Positions 1-6,541 of a stretch of DNA of 6,541 nucleotides are shown here, one piece after another. Location: the NCBI GenBank assembly GCA_041591085.1, contig JBFHSP010000163.1, forward strand, positions 1-6,541, written 5' to 3'. Under the pieces are notes generated by a model. That model searched no databases, was not told the DNA's origin, and saw nothing but the letters and a program-made list of their open reading frames with translations. The position numbers were made by a program, and so were the translations under genes. Every line of letters starts with the position of its first letter. The stretch's first letter is position 1. This DNA comes from Pleionea sp041591085 (lineage in GTDB: Bacteria > Pseudomonadota > Gammaproteobacteria > Enterobacterales > Kangiellaceae).

Positions 1-413
1 CCATTTTTTGTCGCCATCATTTTATTCCAGTCGACCTTATCAAGATTGCCGTAAGCTGAATACTCCATCACCGAAAAAAGCACTTTCATTAAAAATGCGG
101 CCCAACCAATGGCTAATGGAATTTGGTAAAATCGAAAATCGACCGCCGGAGGCATAATCATTGCCACCACCGATGATAAAACAGCAATTATGAAAAGAGG
201 CAGCGCAAACGGATAAGCAAAAAAGTGTCCTATTTTTAACCAAAACGGGGTAATGCTGTCACTGATGCCAACGGGTTGTAAATAACCACGGCAAAGCGTG
301 CATTTAGGTTCCATATTATTTTTATTATTAGGAACGCAATCCATGCATATACCAATATCACAGCGGCCACAATACCAAGAAGCTTGCTGTTGTGGATGAT
401 ACTTACACTCCAT
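1..413 (-). CDS. B-box-like zinc-finger membrane protein (3' part beyond the window)
   Basis: The reading frame is open from an ATG at 413-411 to the window edge: 137 full codons, no stop. The N-terminus carries a cysteine/histidine array that reads as a B-box-like zinc-binding domain: C3-x2-H6-x8-C15-x2-C18-x4-C23-x2-C26-x11-C38-x2-C41, enough ligands for two zinc ions. A linker then leads to a hydrophobic segment at about residues 64-87 and a second at about 98-116, so the protein is probably anchored in the inner membrane with the zinc domain at its N-terminal end. The start is supported by AGTAGG at 426-421, about seven bases before the ATG; a GTG two codons earlier sits too close to that site. 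The gene lies 35 bases after the acetyltransferase gene and is probably co-transcribed with it. Zinc fingers of this type commonly bind proteins, but I do not recognise the family well enough to name a function. That the gene is real is fairly sure; the zinc-binding role is inferred from ligand spacing. Confidence 0.82.
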   Translation of the reverse strand, partial: MECKYHPQQQASWYCGRCDIGICMDCVPNNKNNMEPKCTLCRGYLQPVGISDSITPFWLKIGHFFAYPFALPLFIIAVLSSVVAMIMPPAVDFRFYQIPLAIGWAAFLMKVLFSVMEYSAYGNLDKVDWNKMMATKN

Positions 414-420
414 TTTCACA

Positions 421-426
421 CCTACT
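421..426 (-). promoter_or_regulatory. Ribosome binding site of the zinc-finger membrane protein gene
   Basis: The minus strand reads AGTAGG here, a moderate Shine-Dalgarno match, followed by about seven bases and the ATG at 413-411. It decides between that ATG and the in-frame GTG at 419-417, which overlaps the site's downstream edge and would be too close. Confidence 0.55.
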
Positions 427-448
427 TTTCAGTTTCATACAGTGTTCA

Positions 449-934
449 TTATGCCGTTTGCTGAGCCAACTGATTTAATGCTTCTCCGGACACACGCTGA
501 ACCGTCCAGCCTTCCATAGGCTCAGCGCCCATAGCACGGTAGAAATCAATTGCAGGTTGATTCCAGTCCAACACTGACCATTCAAATCGACCAAGATTTT
601 CCTCTACAGCGATCTGCGCTAACCTAATTAAAAGCGATTTACCGAGTTTATGGCCTCGAAACTCAGGTAGCACAAAGAGATCTTCTAAATAGAGGCCAGG
701 CTTGCCTAAAAACGTTGAGTAATTATAGAAGTACAAAGCAAATCCTGCTGCTTGGCCTTGCCATTCAGCAATAAGCACATGCGCAACCGCTTTATCGCCA
801 AACAAAGTCTCCTGAAGTAACGTTTCGTTCGCTACCACTTCATGGCTCAGCTTTTCGTAGTGTGCCAATCCTTTTATAAATTTTAGGATTAATCCGGTAT
901 CGCTTTTTGTTGCGACTCTAATGTTCACTGACAA
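449..934 (-). CDS. GNAT family N-acetyltransferase, diamine/thialysine acetyltransferase-like
   Basis: The 161-residue product is a single GNAT domain, the usual full length, and is predicted to be cytoplasmic. It transfers an acetyl group from acetyl-CoA to an amine. Landmarks follow the eukaryotic spermidine/spermine acetyltransferase (SSAT) family: YLEDLFVLPEFRG at residues 82-94, with the acetyl-CoA pyrophosphate-binding loop RGHKLGK at 93-99; FEWSVLDWNQPAIDFY at 117-132; and Y132 at the place of the catalytic tyrosine in SSAT. E84 matches the conserved glutamate of the YLED strand. The start is a TTG at 934-932, chosen because AAAGGAGT lies seven bases upstream; a GTG at 928-926 is the alternative and would shorten the protein by two residues. 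The gene begins 16 bases after the putP stop with no terminator between, so it is almost certainly translated from the same message. Family assignment is secure. The substrate (polyamine, thialysine-like amino acid or another amine) cannot be read from the sequence. Confidence 0.93.
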   Translation of the reverse strand: MSVNIRVATKSDTGLILKFIKGLAHYEKLSHEVVANETLLQETLFGDKAVAHVLIAEWQGQAAGFALYFYNYSTFLGKPGLYLEDLFVLPEFRGHKLGKSLLIRLAQIAVEENLGRFEWSVLDWNQPAIDFYRAMGAEPMEGWTVQRVSGEALNQLAQQTA

Positions 935-940
935 AACAAA

Positions 941-948
941 ACTCCTTT
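941..948 (-). promoter_or_regulatory. Strong Shine-Dalgarno sequence deciding a TTG start
   Basis: The minus strand reads AAAGGAGT, close to the ideal anti-16S match. It sits in the 16-base gap between the putP stop and the acetyltransferase gene. Its GGAG is seven bases from TTG at 934-932 and thirteen from the next candidate, GTG at 928-926. The spacing favours TTG as the real start. Confidence 0.75.
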
Positions 949-950
949 AA

Positions 951-2450
951 TCAAAGCGATTGCTTTACTTGCTCAAAGGTTTTTAACATGGACTCAGAAA
1001 CTTGTTCGCTTTGACTGAAAAGAAAGATTGCAAGCGTTGAAAGCATCACTCCCGGGATCATTTCATACACTTGGCCTAAGCCAAATGGAATTGATTCTCT
1101 AAAGGTGATCCACAAAATAACGGTCAACGCACCTGTGACCATTCCCGCGAGCGCACCATTTCGAGTCATATACTTCCAGGTTAAGCTTAGTAACACCACA
1201 GGACCAAAGGCAGAACCAAAACCCGCCCATGCGTTAGACACCAAGCTTAAAACCTGTGAGTCTTTATCAACCGCAATGACAATCGCAATAAGAGCAACCA
1301 GCAACACCGAGCCACGACCTACCCATACCAACTCTTTATCTTCAGCATTAGGTTTTATTAACCCTTTATAGAAATCTTCAGTGACCGCACTCGAACTCAC
1401 CAAAAGCTGAGAGTCAATGGTACTCATAACCGCAGCTAAAATTGCGGCCAATAAAGCACCTGCAATCCAAGGATTAAATAAAACCTGTGTAGCGAAAATA
1501 AATACTTTTTCTGAATCGTTGGCTAATTCGCCTTGCAACGGGTGACCGCTGAAAAAGGCAATCGCAAAGTAGCCGGTGAATACGGCGCCAAGCATACCTA
1601 AAACCATCCAAGTCATGGCAATTCTTCGTGCCCTATGAACTTTTTCAACCGATTGCGCCGCCATAAAGCGCGCTAATAAATGAGGCTGACCAAAATAACC
1701 CAAACCCCAAGCCATTAGCGAAATAAAACTTAAGGAAAAAATATAATCGAGCGCCGAAGTGCCTTTGAAGGGATCGGCAAGAATGGCATTTTGATTGGCT
1801 ATGACCTGCTGCATATCTCCCATCGAATTGAATTCAAACACCATGACCATTGGAGCAATCACTAATGCAGTAACCATTAACAAGCCTTGCACCACATCGG
1901 TCCAACTAACGGCTAAGAATCCGCCAATAAAGGTATAGCTAACAATGACTAAAGCTCCTATAGCTAACGCCCAGTGATAAGACATATTAAATGATGCTTC
2001 AAATAATTTAGCTCCAGCCGTTAAACCAGAGGCCACATACACGGTAAAAAATACTAAAATAACGCTAGCAGAAATAATTCTTAACGCAGAGCTATTGTCT
2101 TCGAAACGATGGGTGAAATATTCGGGTAAGGTTATCGAGTTTTTTACAGCTTCAGTATAAACCCGAAGCCTTGGCGCGGTTATTTTCCAATTGCAATAAG
2201 CACCGATTGCTAACCCGACAATGATCCACATTTCACTAAGGCCACTTAAATAGATTGCACCAGGCAATCCCATCAATAGCCATCCACTCATATCGGAAGC
2301 ACTTGCGCTTAAAGCCGTTACTAAACCACCAAGTCGGCGCCCACCTAAAATATAATCAGATAAATTTTTTGTTTGAAAATAAGCCCACACACCAATTCCG
2401 AGCATGACAGCTAAATAAACAATAAAAGTAATGAGTGTTGCGTTAGACAT
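951..2450 (-). CDS. putP: Sodium/proline symporter PutP
   Basis: This inner-membrane transporter of the solute:sodium symporter family couples proline uptake to sodium entry. Its 499 residues compare with 502 in Escherichia coli, and similarity runs end to end. Highly hydrophobic segments are spread along the whole chain, as expected for the 13-helix family fold. Recognisable stretches include LGGRRLGG at 35-42, SASASDMSGWLLMGLPGA at 48-65, GGFLAVSWTD at 176-185, AWGLGYFGQPH at 247-257 and AAVMSTIDSQLL at 339-350. By alignment from memory, R38, D53 and S55 correspond to E. coli R40, D55 and S57 (sodium/proline coupling), and A340, S343 and T344 to the Na+ site residues A337, S340 and T341; all are kept. 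C86 is the only cysteine. The start is an ATG with only a weak GGA nine bases upstream. The gene lies 27 bases after gshA and 16 bases before the acetyltransferase gene. No proline dehydrogenase gene (putA) is next to it here, so import for osmoprotection as well as catabolism is possible. Confidence 0.95.
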   Translation of the reverse strand: MSNATLITFIVYLAVMLGIGVWAYFQTKNLSDYILGGRRLGGLVTALSASASDMSGWLLMGLPGAIYLSGLSEMWIIVGLAIGAYCNWKITAPRLRVYTEAVKNSITLPEYFTHRFEDNSSALRIISASVILVFFTVYVASGLTAGAKLFEASFNMSYHWALAIGALVIVSYTFIGGFLAVSWTDVVQGLLMVTALVIAPMVMVFEFNSMGDMQQVIANQNAILADPFKGTSALDYIFSLSFISLMAWGLGYFGQPHLLARFMAAQSVEKVHRARRIAMTWMVLGMLGAVFTGYFAIAFFSGHPLQGELANDSEKVFIFATQVLFNPWIAGALLAAILAAVMSTIDSQLLVSSSAVTEDFYKGLIKPNAEDKELVWVGRGSVLLVALIAIVIAVDKDSQVLSLVSNAWAGFGSAFGPVVLLSLTWKYMTRNGALAGMVTGALTVILWITFRESIPFGLGQVYEMIPGVMLSTLAIFLFSQSEQVSESMLKTFEQVKQSL

Positions 2451-2477
2451 AAATTTTGGTCCGTTTTATCGTTGTTA

Positions 2478-4046
2478 TTATGAATAATATGCCGTTAAAA
2501 ATTCTGCAAAAGTTTTGCTTTGATCTTGTTCCATAGCCGTTTGCTTTTCAAAGCTTAAATTAGCTTCACTTTCAAACAGCAACTGTTCTTGACTTGACAA
2601 ATTACTTGAAACTGCTTTTTCGTAAAAATTCTTTGAACGATTAAAAGCATCAGTATAAAAGCCTTTATTATTTTCTTTTATCGATTTTAACACCTGAGCG
2701 GATAGCGTTTTATCAGGATGAATTACCCAATCTTTAAACTGCGCGAGTGCATTTGAAAAGCGCGAAGTTTGATAGCCTTTATCCAATAAGCTGGCGGCCA
2801 AAGCGAAACTATCAAATAGTTGTGAGCCACAGTCCTTTAATAATATTTGCTTATTATTTCGCCATAAATACATTTGAGGATCGCGCCCTCCTTTAACCAC
2901 TCTTTCAAAGTTTTTCTTATTTTCCGCCATTTCTCGTTCAGTAATGCATGGTGAATGATGGATCAAGCAACTCAATAAAAACACATCAAGAAAATCGAGT
3001 TGATTTTGTTCAATCCCAACATCAGAAAAAGGATTAATATCTAAGGTGCGAACTTCTAAATACTCCACCCCATGATTGCGCAATGATTTAGTTGGACGCT
3101 CGCCAGATTGACCGTTGCGTTTTGGGCGAATTTTCGAATAAAACTCATTTTCTATTTGCAAAATATTGGCGTTTAATTGTAAATATTCCCCATTTTCAAT
3201 TACACCTAATGACTGATAAAAAGGATCCGGTGTTGAAATCGCATACTCTAAATCTTTAATGTATTGATCGAGTGAATTAATACATACTTTTAATTGCGAC
3301 TGCACATTATTTTGATAACCTAAATCACTCATTCTAAGTGATGTCGCATATTCTTCAAACTTGGTTCCAGGCACTAAGGTTTTTAATCGATTGGGACGGT
3401 TTTTTAAAAAACTTTCGCACAGCGCAGGTGATGCACCGAATAAATAAGGGATCAGCCAACAATAACGATTAAAATTTCTGATAGCTCCCATATAGCGCTC
3501 AGAAATAAAATCCTGCTTCGATTGTTCCGAGTTACTTAGCTCGTAAAGGTTTTTCCAAGTAGCCTCAGAAAAAGAAAAATTATAATGAACGCCTGCAATA
3601 GTTTGCATAAAGCGGCCGTAGCGTTTGCCTAATCCTTCACGATAAATGGTTTTCATACGACCACTATTAGAAGTGCCATATTGAGCGATGGGAATACCCG
3701 AATCTTCCCCCATTACACAGGGCATACTGGTGGCCCATAAAATTTCATTGTCTAAATTGTGATAAGTAAATTGGTGGATTTTTTTTAACCAATTAATCGG
3801 CGCATCAAGTTCATCAGACGCAGGTGTTATAAATTCTAATAAAGCTTCAGAATAGTCGGTCGTGATGTACTTATGGGTGAGTGCAGATCCTAACGCCCGT
3901 GGATGAGAAGTTTGTGCAATATGTCCGTTTAAATCCACTCGAAGACTTTCTTTTTCTATTCCTCGATGTATTCCATTTAATGACTCAGCACTTTTTGCAG
4001 AGTTCCAATAGTCAGCTTCTTGCTCAGAAAAAAATCGAATCGTCAT
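2478..4046 (-). CDS. gshA: Glutamate-cysteine ligase GshA
   Basis: This cytoplasmic enzyme joins L-glutamate and L-cysteine using ATP to give gamma-glutamylcysteine, the first and usually limiting step of glutathione synthesis. The 522 residues match the gammaproteobacterial type 1 family (518 in E. coli) along their whole length. Conserved blocks are GIHRGIEKESLRV at 25-37, whose glutamates are the family's expected metal/ATP-site residues; ALGSALTHKYITTDYSEALL at 51-70 followed by EFITP; AQYGTSNSGRMKTIYREGL at 121-139; AGVHYNFS at 151-158; PYLFGASPALC at 200-210; YATSLRMSDLGYQN at 233-246; LQIENEFYSKIRPKR at 296-310; and VEYLEVRTLDINPFS at 327-341. The start is the ATG at 4046-4044; an in-frame TAA a few codons upstream prevents extension, and no clear Shine-Dalgarno sequence precedes it. 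The gene follows the terminator after purL, so it probably has its own promoter and leads a four-gene unit. The partner gene gshB is not in the window. Confidence 0.96.
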   Translation of the reverse strand: MTIRFFSEQEADYWNSAKSAESLNGIHRGIEKESLRVDLNGHIAQTSHPRALGSALTHKYITTDYSEALLEFITPASDELDAPINWLKKIHQFTYHNLDNEILWATSMPCVMGEDSGIPIAQYGTSNSGRMKTIYREGLGKRYGRFMQTIAGVHYNFSFSEATWKNLYELSNSEQSKQDFISERYMGAIRNFNRYCWLIPYLFGASPALCESFLKNRPNRLKTLVPGTKFEEYATSLRMSDLGYQNNVQSQLKVCINSLDQYIKDLEYAISTPDPFYQSLGVIENGEYLQLNANILQIENEFYSKIRPKRNGQSGERPTKSLRNHGVEYLEVRTLDINPFSDVGIEQNQLDFLDVFLLSCLIHHSPCITEREMAENKKNFERVVKGGRDPQMYLWRNNKQILLKDCGSQLFDSFALAASLLDKGYQTSRFSNALAQFKDWVIHPDKTLSAQVLKSIKENNKGFYTDAFNRSKNFYEKAVSSNLSSQEQLLFESEANLSFEKQTAMEQDQSKTFAEFLTAYYS

Positions 4047-4058
4047 AATATGTTCGCG

Positions 4059-4064
4059 ATTTTA
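4059..4064 (-). promoter_or_regulatory. Possible -10 element for the gshA unit
   Basis: The minus strand reads TAAAAT, five of six matches to the sigma-70 -10 consensus, twelve bases before the gshA ATG. No good -35 hexamer lies at the right distance; CTGTGG and neighbouring sequence match poorly. If used, transcription would start almost at the gene, leaving a leader of only a few bases. A second, weaker candidate, CATAGT, lies further upstream at 4081-4076. A promoter is expected somewhere between the terminator and gshA, but this exact site is a guess. Confidence 0.25.
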
Positions 4065-4125
4065 AAGTTGAACTCACTATGCCACAGCTACGGCCCTTAA
4101 ACCACCATAGAACAAATTCGGTTGC

Positions 4126-4158
4126 AAAAAAAAAGCATGCCGAAACATGCTTTTTTTT
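4126..4158 (-). terminator. Rho-independent terminator after purL, symmetrical
   Basis: On the minus strand a run of eight A is followed by GCATG, the six-base loop TTTCGG, CATGC and a run of nine T. The G+C-containing stem is five base pairs and the A/T flanks can lengthen it to about thirteen. It begins about ten bases after the purL stop, so it should end the purL message before gshA. Because both sides carry A/T tracts, it also has the form of a terminator on the plus strand, though no plus-strand gene reaches it within this window. Confidence 0.88.
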
Positions 4159-4168
4159 GGTATCGGGC

Positions 4169-6541
4169 TTAGCCCACCCATACTCTGGCATTTCTAAACA
4201 TGCGAGCCCAAGGACCATCTTCATTCCAATCGTTTGGTCGCCAAGAATTTTGCACGCTGCGCTGAACTCGCTCAGGATGTGGCATCATAATGGTGATACG
4301 GCCATCTGTATTGGTCAGTGCAGTGATGCCATTAAACGATCCATTAGGATTTAGCGGATACTGCATAGTGACTTTCCCATGATTATCGACAAAGCGTGCT
4401 GCAACCAAACCCGATTGGTCCGATTGTTGAGCCTGTTCGATTGACCCATATTCAGCGCGGCCTTCACCGTGAGATACCGCAATCGGTAACCTTGAGCCTT
4501 CCATGCCTTTCATAAAGATAGATGGAGAAGCGGCAACTTCGACAGTGGCAAAACGCGCTTCAAAACGTTCTGATTCATTGGTGACAAAATGCGGCCAATG
4601 CTCAGTACCCGGAATGAGCTCTTTTAAGTTAGATAACATCTGGCAGCCATTACAAATACCTAACGCAAACGCATCTTCGCGATGAAAGAACTGCTTAAAC
4701 TGCTCACGAGCAACTTGATTAAATAAAATTGATTTAGCCCAGCCTTCACCGGCACCAAGTACATCTCCGTAAGAAAAACCACCACAAGCAACCAATCCTT
4801 TAAAACCATCAAGCGTGACTCGACCGGCCAAAATATCGCTCATATGAACGTCGATGGCTTCAAACCCTGCTTTAATAAACGCAGCAGCCATTTCTAAATG
4901 CGAGTTAACACCCTGTTCTCTTAAAATAGCAACTTTAGGTTTTACTTTAGAATTAATTGGCAGAGTAATATCTTCATCTAAATCGAAGGTGATCACAGGG
5001 GTGATCCCTGGATTATTTTCATCTAACCGAACTTGATGCTCTTGCTCTGCACACTTAGGGTTATCGCGTCTTTTTTGCATTTCGAAAGTGGTTGCTGACC
5101 ATAGTGCACGTAACTTCATTAACCCTTCAGTAAATAATTGTTCATCGCCTGAGAAAACATTAAAACGAAGATCATTGTTTAACTGGCCAATGGCGTGCGA
5201 GCAGTGTCCCAAATTAAACTTGGCTAAAATATCCAACACGGTTTGTTTGCTCTCAGATTTAACCTGAATCACCGCACCGAGCTCTTCATTAAATAATGAT
5301 TCAACAGCCGAACCCGTTAATTCATTTAGCTGAACGTTGACGCCTGTATGCCCTGCAAACGCCATTTCAGTGAGCGTTGCTAACAAGCCGCCATCACTTC
5401 TATCGTGATAGGCTAAAATCAAGTCATCTTGATTCAGCTGTTGGATCGCATCAAAGAAATCTTTTAATAATTCAGGTCGATTTAGGTCCGCGCTTTCATC
5501 GCCTAACTGATTAAACACTTGAGTTAACGCGGTGGCCCCTAAACGATTTTTGCCTTCGCCTAAATCAATCAACAATAATTCTGTATGGCCTGCATTCGTT
5601 ATTAATTGCGGCGTCAAACTTTTGCGAATATCGGTCACTGGAGCAAATCCAGTAATAATCAACGACATAGGTGCTGTCATCGATTTTTGTCCTTGCTCTT
5701 CTTGCCAAACCGTTCGCATAGACATCGAGTCTTTTCCGACCGGAATAGTAATACCTAACGCAGGACAAAGTTCCATACCAACGGCTTTAACGGCTTCGTA
5801 CATACCTGCGTCTTCACCTTCAAATCCGGCAGCGCACATCCAGTTAGCCGATAAACGAATATCGGAAACCTTATTAATTTTTGCTGAAGCTATATTAGTA
5901 ATGGCCTCACCGACTGCTAACCGTGCTGAAGCAGCAGGATTTAATAAGGCGACCGGAGTTCTTTCACCCATTGACATAGCTTCACCAGTGTAAGCTTGTT
6001 GAGTAGAAGCTGTCACAGCACAGTCGGCAACCGGGACTTGCCAAGGTCCCACCATTTGATCACGACAAACGAGTCCGCCTACGGATCTATCACCAATCGT
6101 TATCAAGAAAGTTTTATCGGCAACCGTCGGTAACGACAATACGCGCTTAACGGCTTCTTTAAGATCATGGTTAAATGCAAACGGCGTAGTTACGGTTTGG
6201 CTTGATTTAACATCTCGATGCATTTTGGGGGCTTTACCAAACAGCACATCCATAGGTAAATCGATAGGCTGATTATCAAAATGCTCGTCATTTAAGGTGA
6301 GGTGTAAGGCTTCTGTTGCTTCACCGACAATCGCAAACGGACAACGCTCACGCTCACAAATTTGGGTAAAAATAGCTTCGCTCGTTGGAGCAATCGCCAG
6401 CACATAACGCTCTTGTGCTTCGTTACACCAAATTTCAACTGGCGACATGCCTAGCTCATCATTCGGTACGCGGCGTAACTCAAACTTACCACCCATATCA
6501 CCGTCATGAACCAGCTCAGGAATTGCGTTAGATAAACCGCC
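4169..6541 (-). CDS. purL: Phosphoribosylformylglycinamidine synthase PurL, C-terminal 790 residues
   Basis: This enzyme (FGAM synthetase) converts formylglycinamide ribonucleotide to the amidine, using ATP and glutamine, in the fourth step of purine synthesis. It acts in the cytoplasm. The frame stays open to base 6541 and matches the large single-chain type (1295 residues in E. coli), so about the last three fifths are present and the true start is outside the window; the ATG at 6496 is internal. Numbering from the first visible residue, the second synthetase half contains MSPVEIWCNEAQERYVLA at 32-49, GDRSVGGLVCRDQMVGPWQ at 150-168, GKDSMSM at 269-275 and AYHDRSDGGLL at 377-387. The class I glutamine amidotransferase domain begins near 534 (KPKVAILREQGVNSH) and carries ACGGFSYGDVLGAGEGWA at 585-602, the nucleophile C630 in LGICNGCQM, and the His755/Glu757 pair in MMPHPERV. 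All three catalytic residues are intact, and the end aligns with the family's usual C-terminus. A terminator follows directly. Confidence 0.98.
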   Translation of the reverse strand, partial: GGLSNAIPELVHDGDMGGKFELRRVPNDELGMSPVEIWCNEAQERYVLAIAPTSEAIFTQICERERCPFAIVGEATEALHLTLNDEHFDNQPIDLPMDVLFGKAPKMHRDVKSSQTVTTPFAFNHDLKEAVKRVLSLPTVADKTFLITIGDRSVGGLVCRDQMVGPWQVPVADCAVTASTQQAYTGEAMSMGERTPVALLNPAASARLAVGEAITNIASAKINKVSDIRLSANWMCAAGFEGEDAGMYEAVKAVGMELCPALGITIPVGKDSMSMRTVWQEEQGQKSMTAPMSLIITGFAPVTDIRKSLTPQLITNAGHTELLLIDLGEGKNRLGATALTQVFNQLGDESADLNRPELLKDFFDAIQQLNQDDLILAYHDRSDGGLLATLTEMAFAGHTGVNVQLNELTGSAVESLFNEELGAVIQVKSESKQTVLDILAKFNLGHCSHAIGQLNNDLRFNVFSGDEQLFTEGLMKLRALWSATTFEMQKRRDNPKCAEQEHQVRLDENNPGITPVITFDLDEDITLPINSKVKPKVAILREQGVNSHLEMAAAFIKAGFEAIDVHMSDILAGRVTLDGFKGLVACGGFSYGDVLGAGEGWAKSILFNQVAREQFKQFFHREDAFALGICNGCQMLSNLKELIPGTEHWPHFVTNESERFEARFATVEVAASPSIFMKGMEGSRLPIAVSHGEGRAEYGSIEQAQQSDQSGLVAARFVDNHGKVTMQYPLNPNGSFNGITALTNTDGRITIMMPHPERVQRSVQNSWRPNDWNEDGPWARMFRNARVWVG

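Noticed and set aside
40..243. 67-residue minus-strand open frame
   Set aside because: It lies out of frame inside the zinc-finger membrane protein gene, whose frame has the start, ribosome site and domain pattern.
414..448. Possible terminator between the acetyltransferase and zinc-finger genes
   Set aside because: No stable stem with a T tract could be built in these 35 bases.
1105..1371. 88-residue plus-strand open frame
   Set aside because: It is antisense to putP, which is conserved throughout this stretch; no independent start signal or recognisable domain was seen.
4165..4175. Small inverted repeat GGGC-TTA-GCCC over the purL stop codon
   Set aside because: A four-base-pair stem with a three-base loop and no T tract is too weak to count; the real terminator follows immediately.
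4024..4224. 66-residue minus-strand open frame spanning the purL-gshA gap
   Set aside because: It overlaps the ends of both conserved genes and runs through the terminator hairpin; the product has low-complexity and no recognisable motif.
4079..4354. 91-residue plus-strand open frame
   Set aside because: It crosses the same hairpin and is antisense to the purL 3' end; no coding features were seen.
5532..5993. 153-residue plus-strand open frame
   Set aside because: It is entirely antisense to the conserved PurL synthetase half, and long antisense shadows are common in such genes.
6494..6496. ATG at 6496 as the start of purL
   Set aside because: The frame continues upstream to the window edge with residues (GGLSNAIPELV) that match PurL, so this ATG is internal.

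Overview
No previously undescribed system is visible in this window. It is an ordinary chromosomal stretch from a gammaproteobacterium, with every gene on the minus strand and almost no non-coding DNA. The large PurL with a fused glutaminase domain, the proteobacterial-type GshA and the enterobacterial-like PutP all point to Gammaproteobacteria. The A+T-leaning composition and this gene mix would fit a marine lineage such as an Oceanospirillales or Kangiella-like organism, but that placement is inference and no marker gene settles it.

Reading in the direction of transcription, from high to low coordinates, the window opens inside purL (purine synthesis). Its first part lies beyond base 6541; the C-terminal 790 residues are here, including the complete glutaminase domain. 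purL ends at 4169 and is followed by a strong symmetrical A/T-flanked hairpin at about 4126-4158, which should terminate transcription. After a 122-base gap comes gshA (glutamate-cysteine ligase, first step of glutathione synthesis). It is followed closely by putP (sodium/proline symporter, 27 bases later), a GNAT acetyltransferase of the spermidine/spermine-acetyltransferase-like type (16 bases later) and, 35 bases further on, a B-box-like zinc-finger membrane protein that runs off the window at base 1.

The last four genes have short gaps and no terminator between them, so they probably form one transcription unit starting in the gap after purL. They do not make an obvious pathway. gshA makes gamma-glutamylcysteine, putP imports proline (a nutrient and osmoprotectant), and the acetyltransferase and zinc-finger membrane protein have no assigned substrate or partner. 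A shared stress or osmotic role is possible but unproven.

The points most worth a second look are the truncated zinc-finger membrane protein, the TTG start of the acetyltransferase, which is fixed by a strong Shine-Dalgarno sequence, and the lack of a recognisable ribosome binding site in front of gshA. There is no gene-free stretch longer than 300 bases, and I saw no tRNA, rRNA, CRISPR array, insertion sequence or phage gene.
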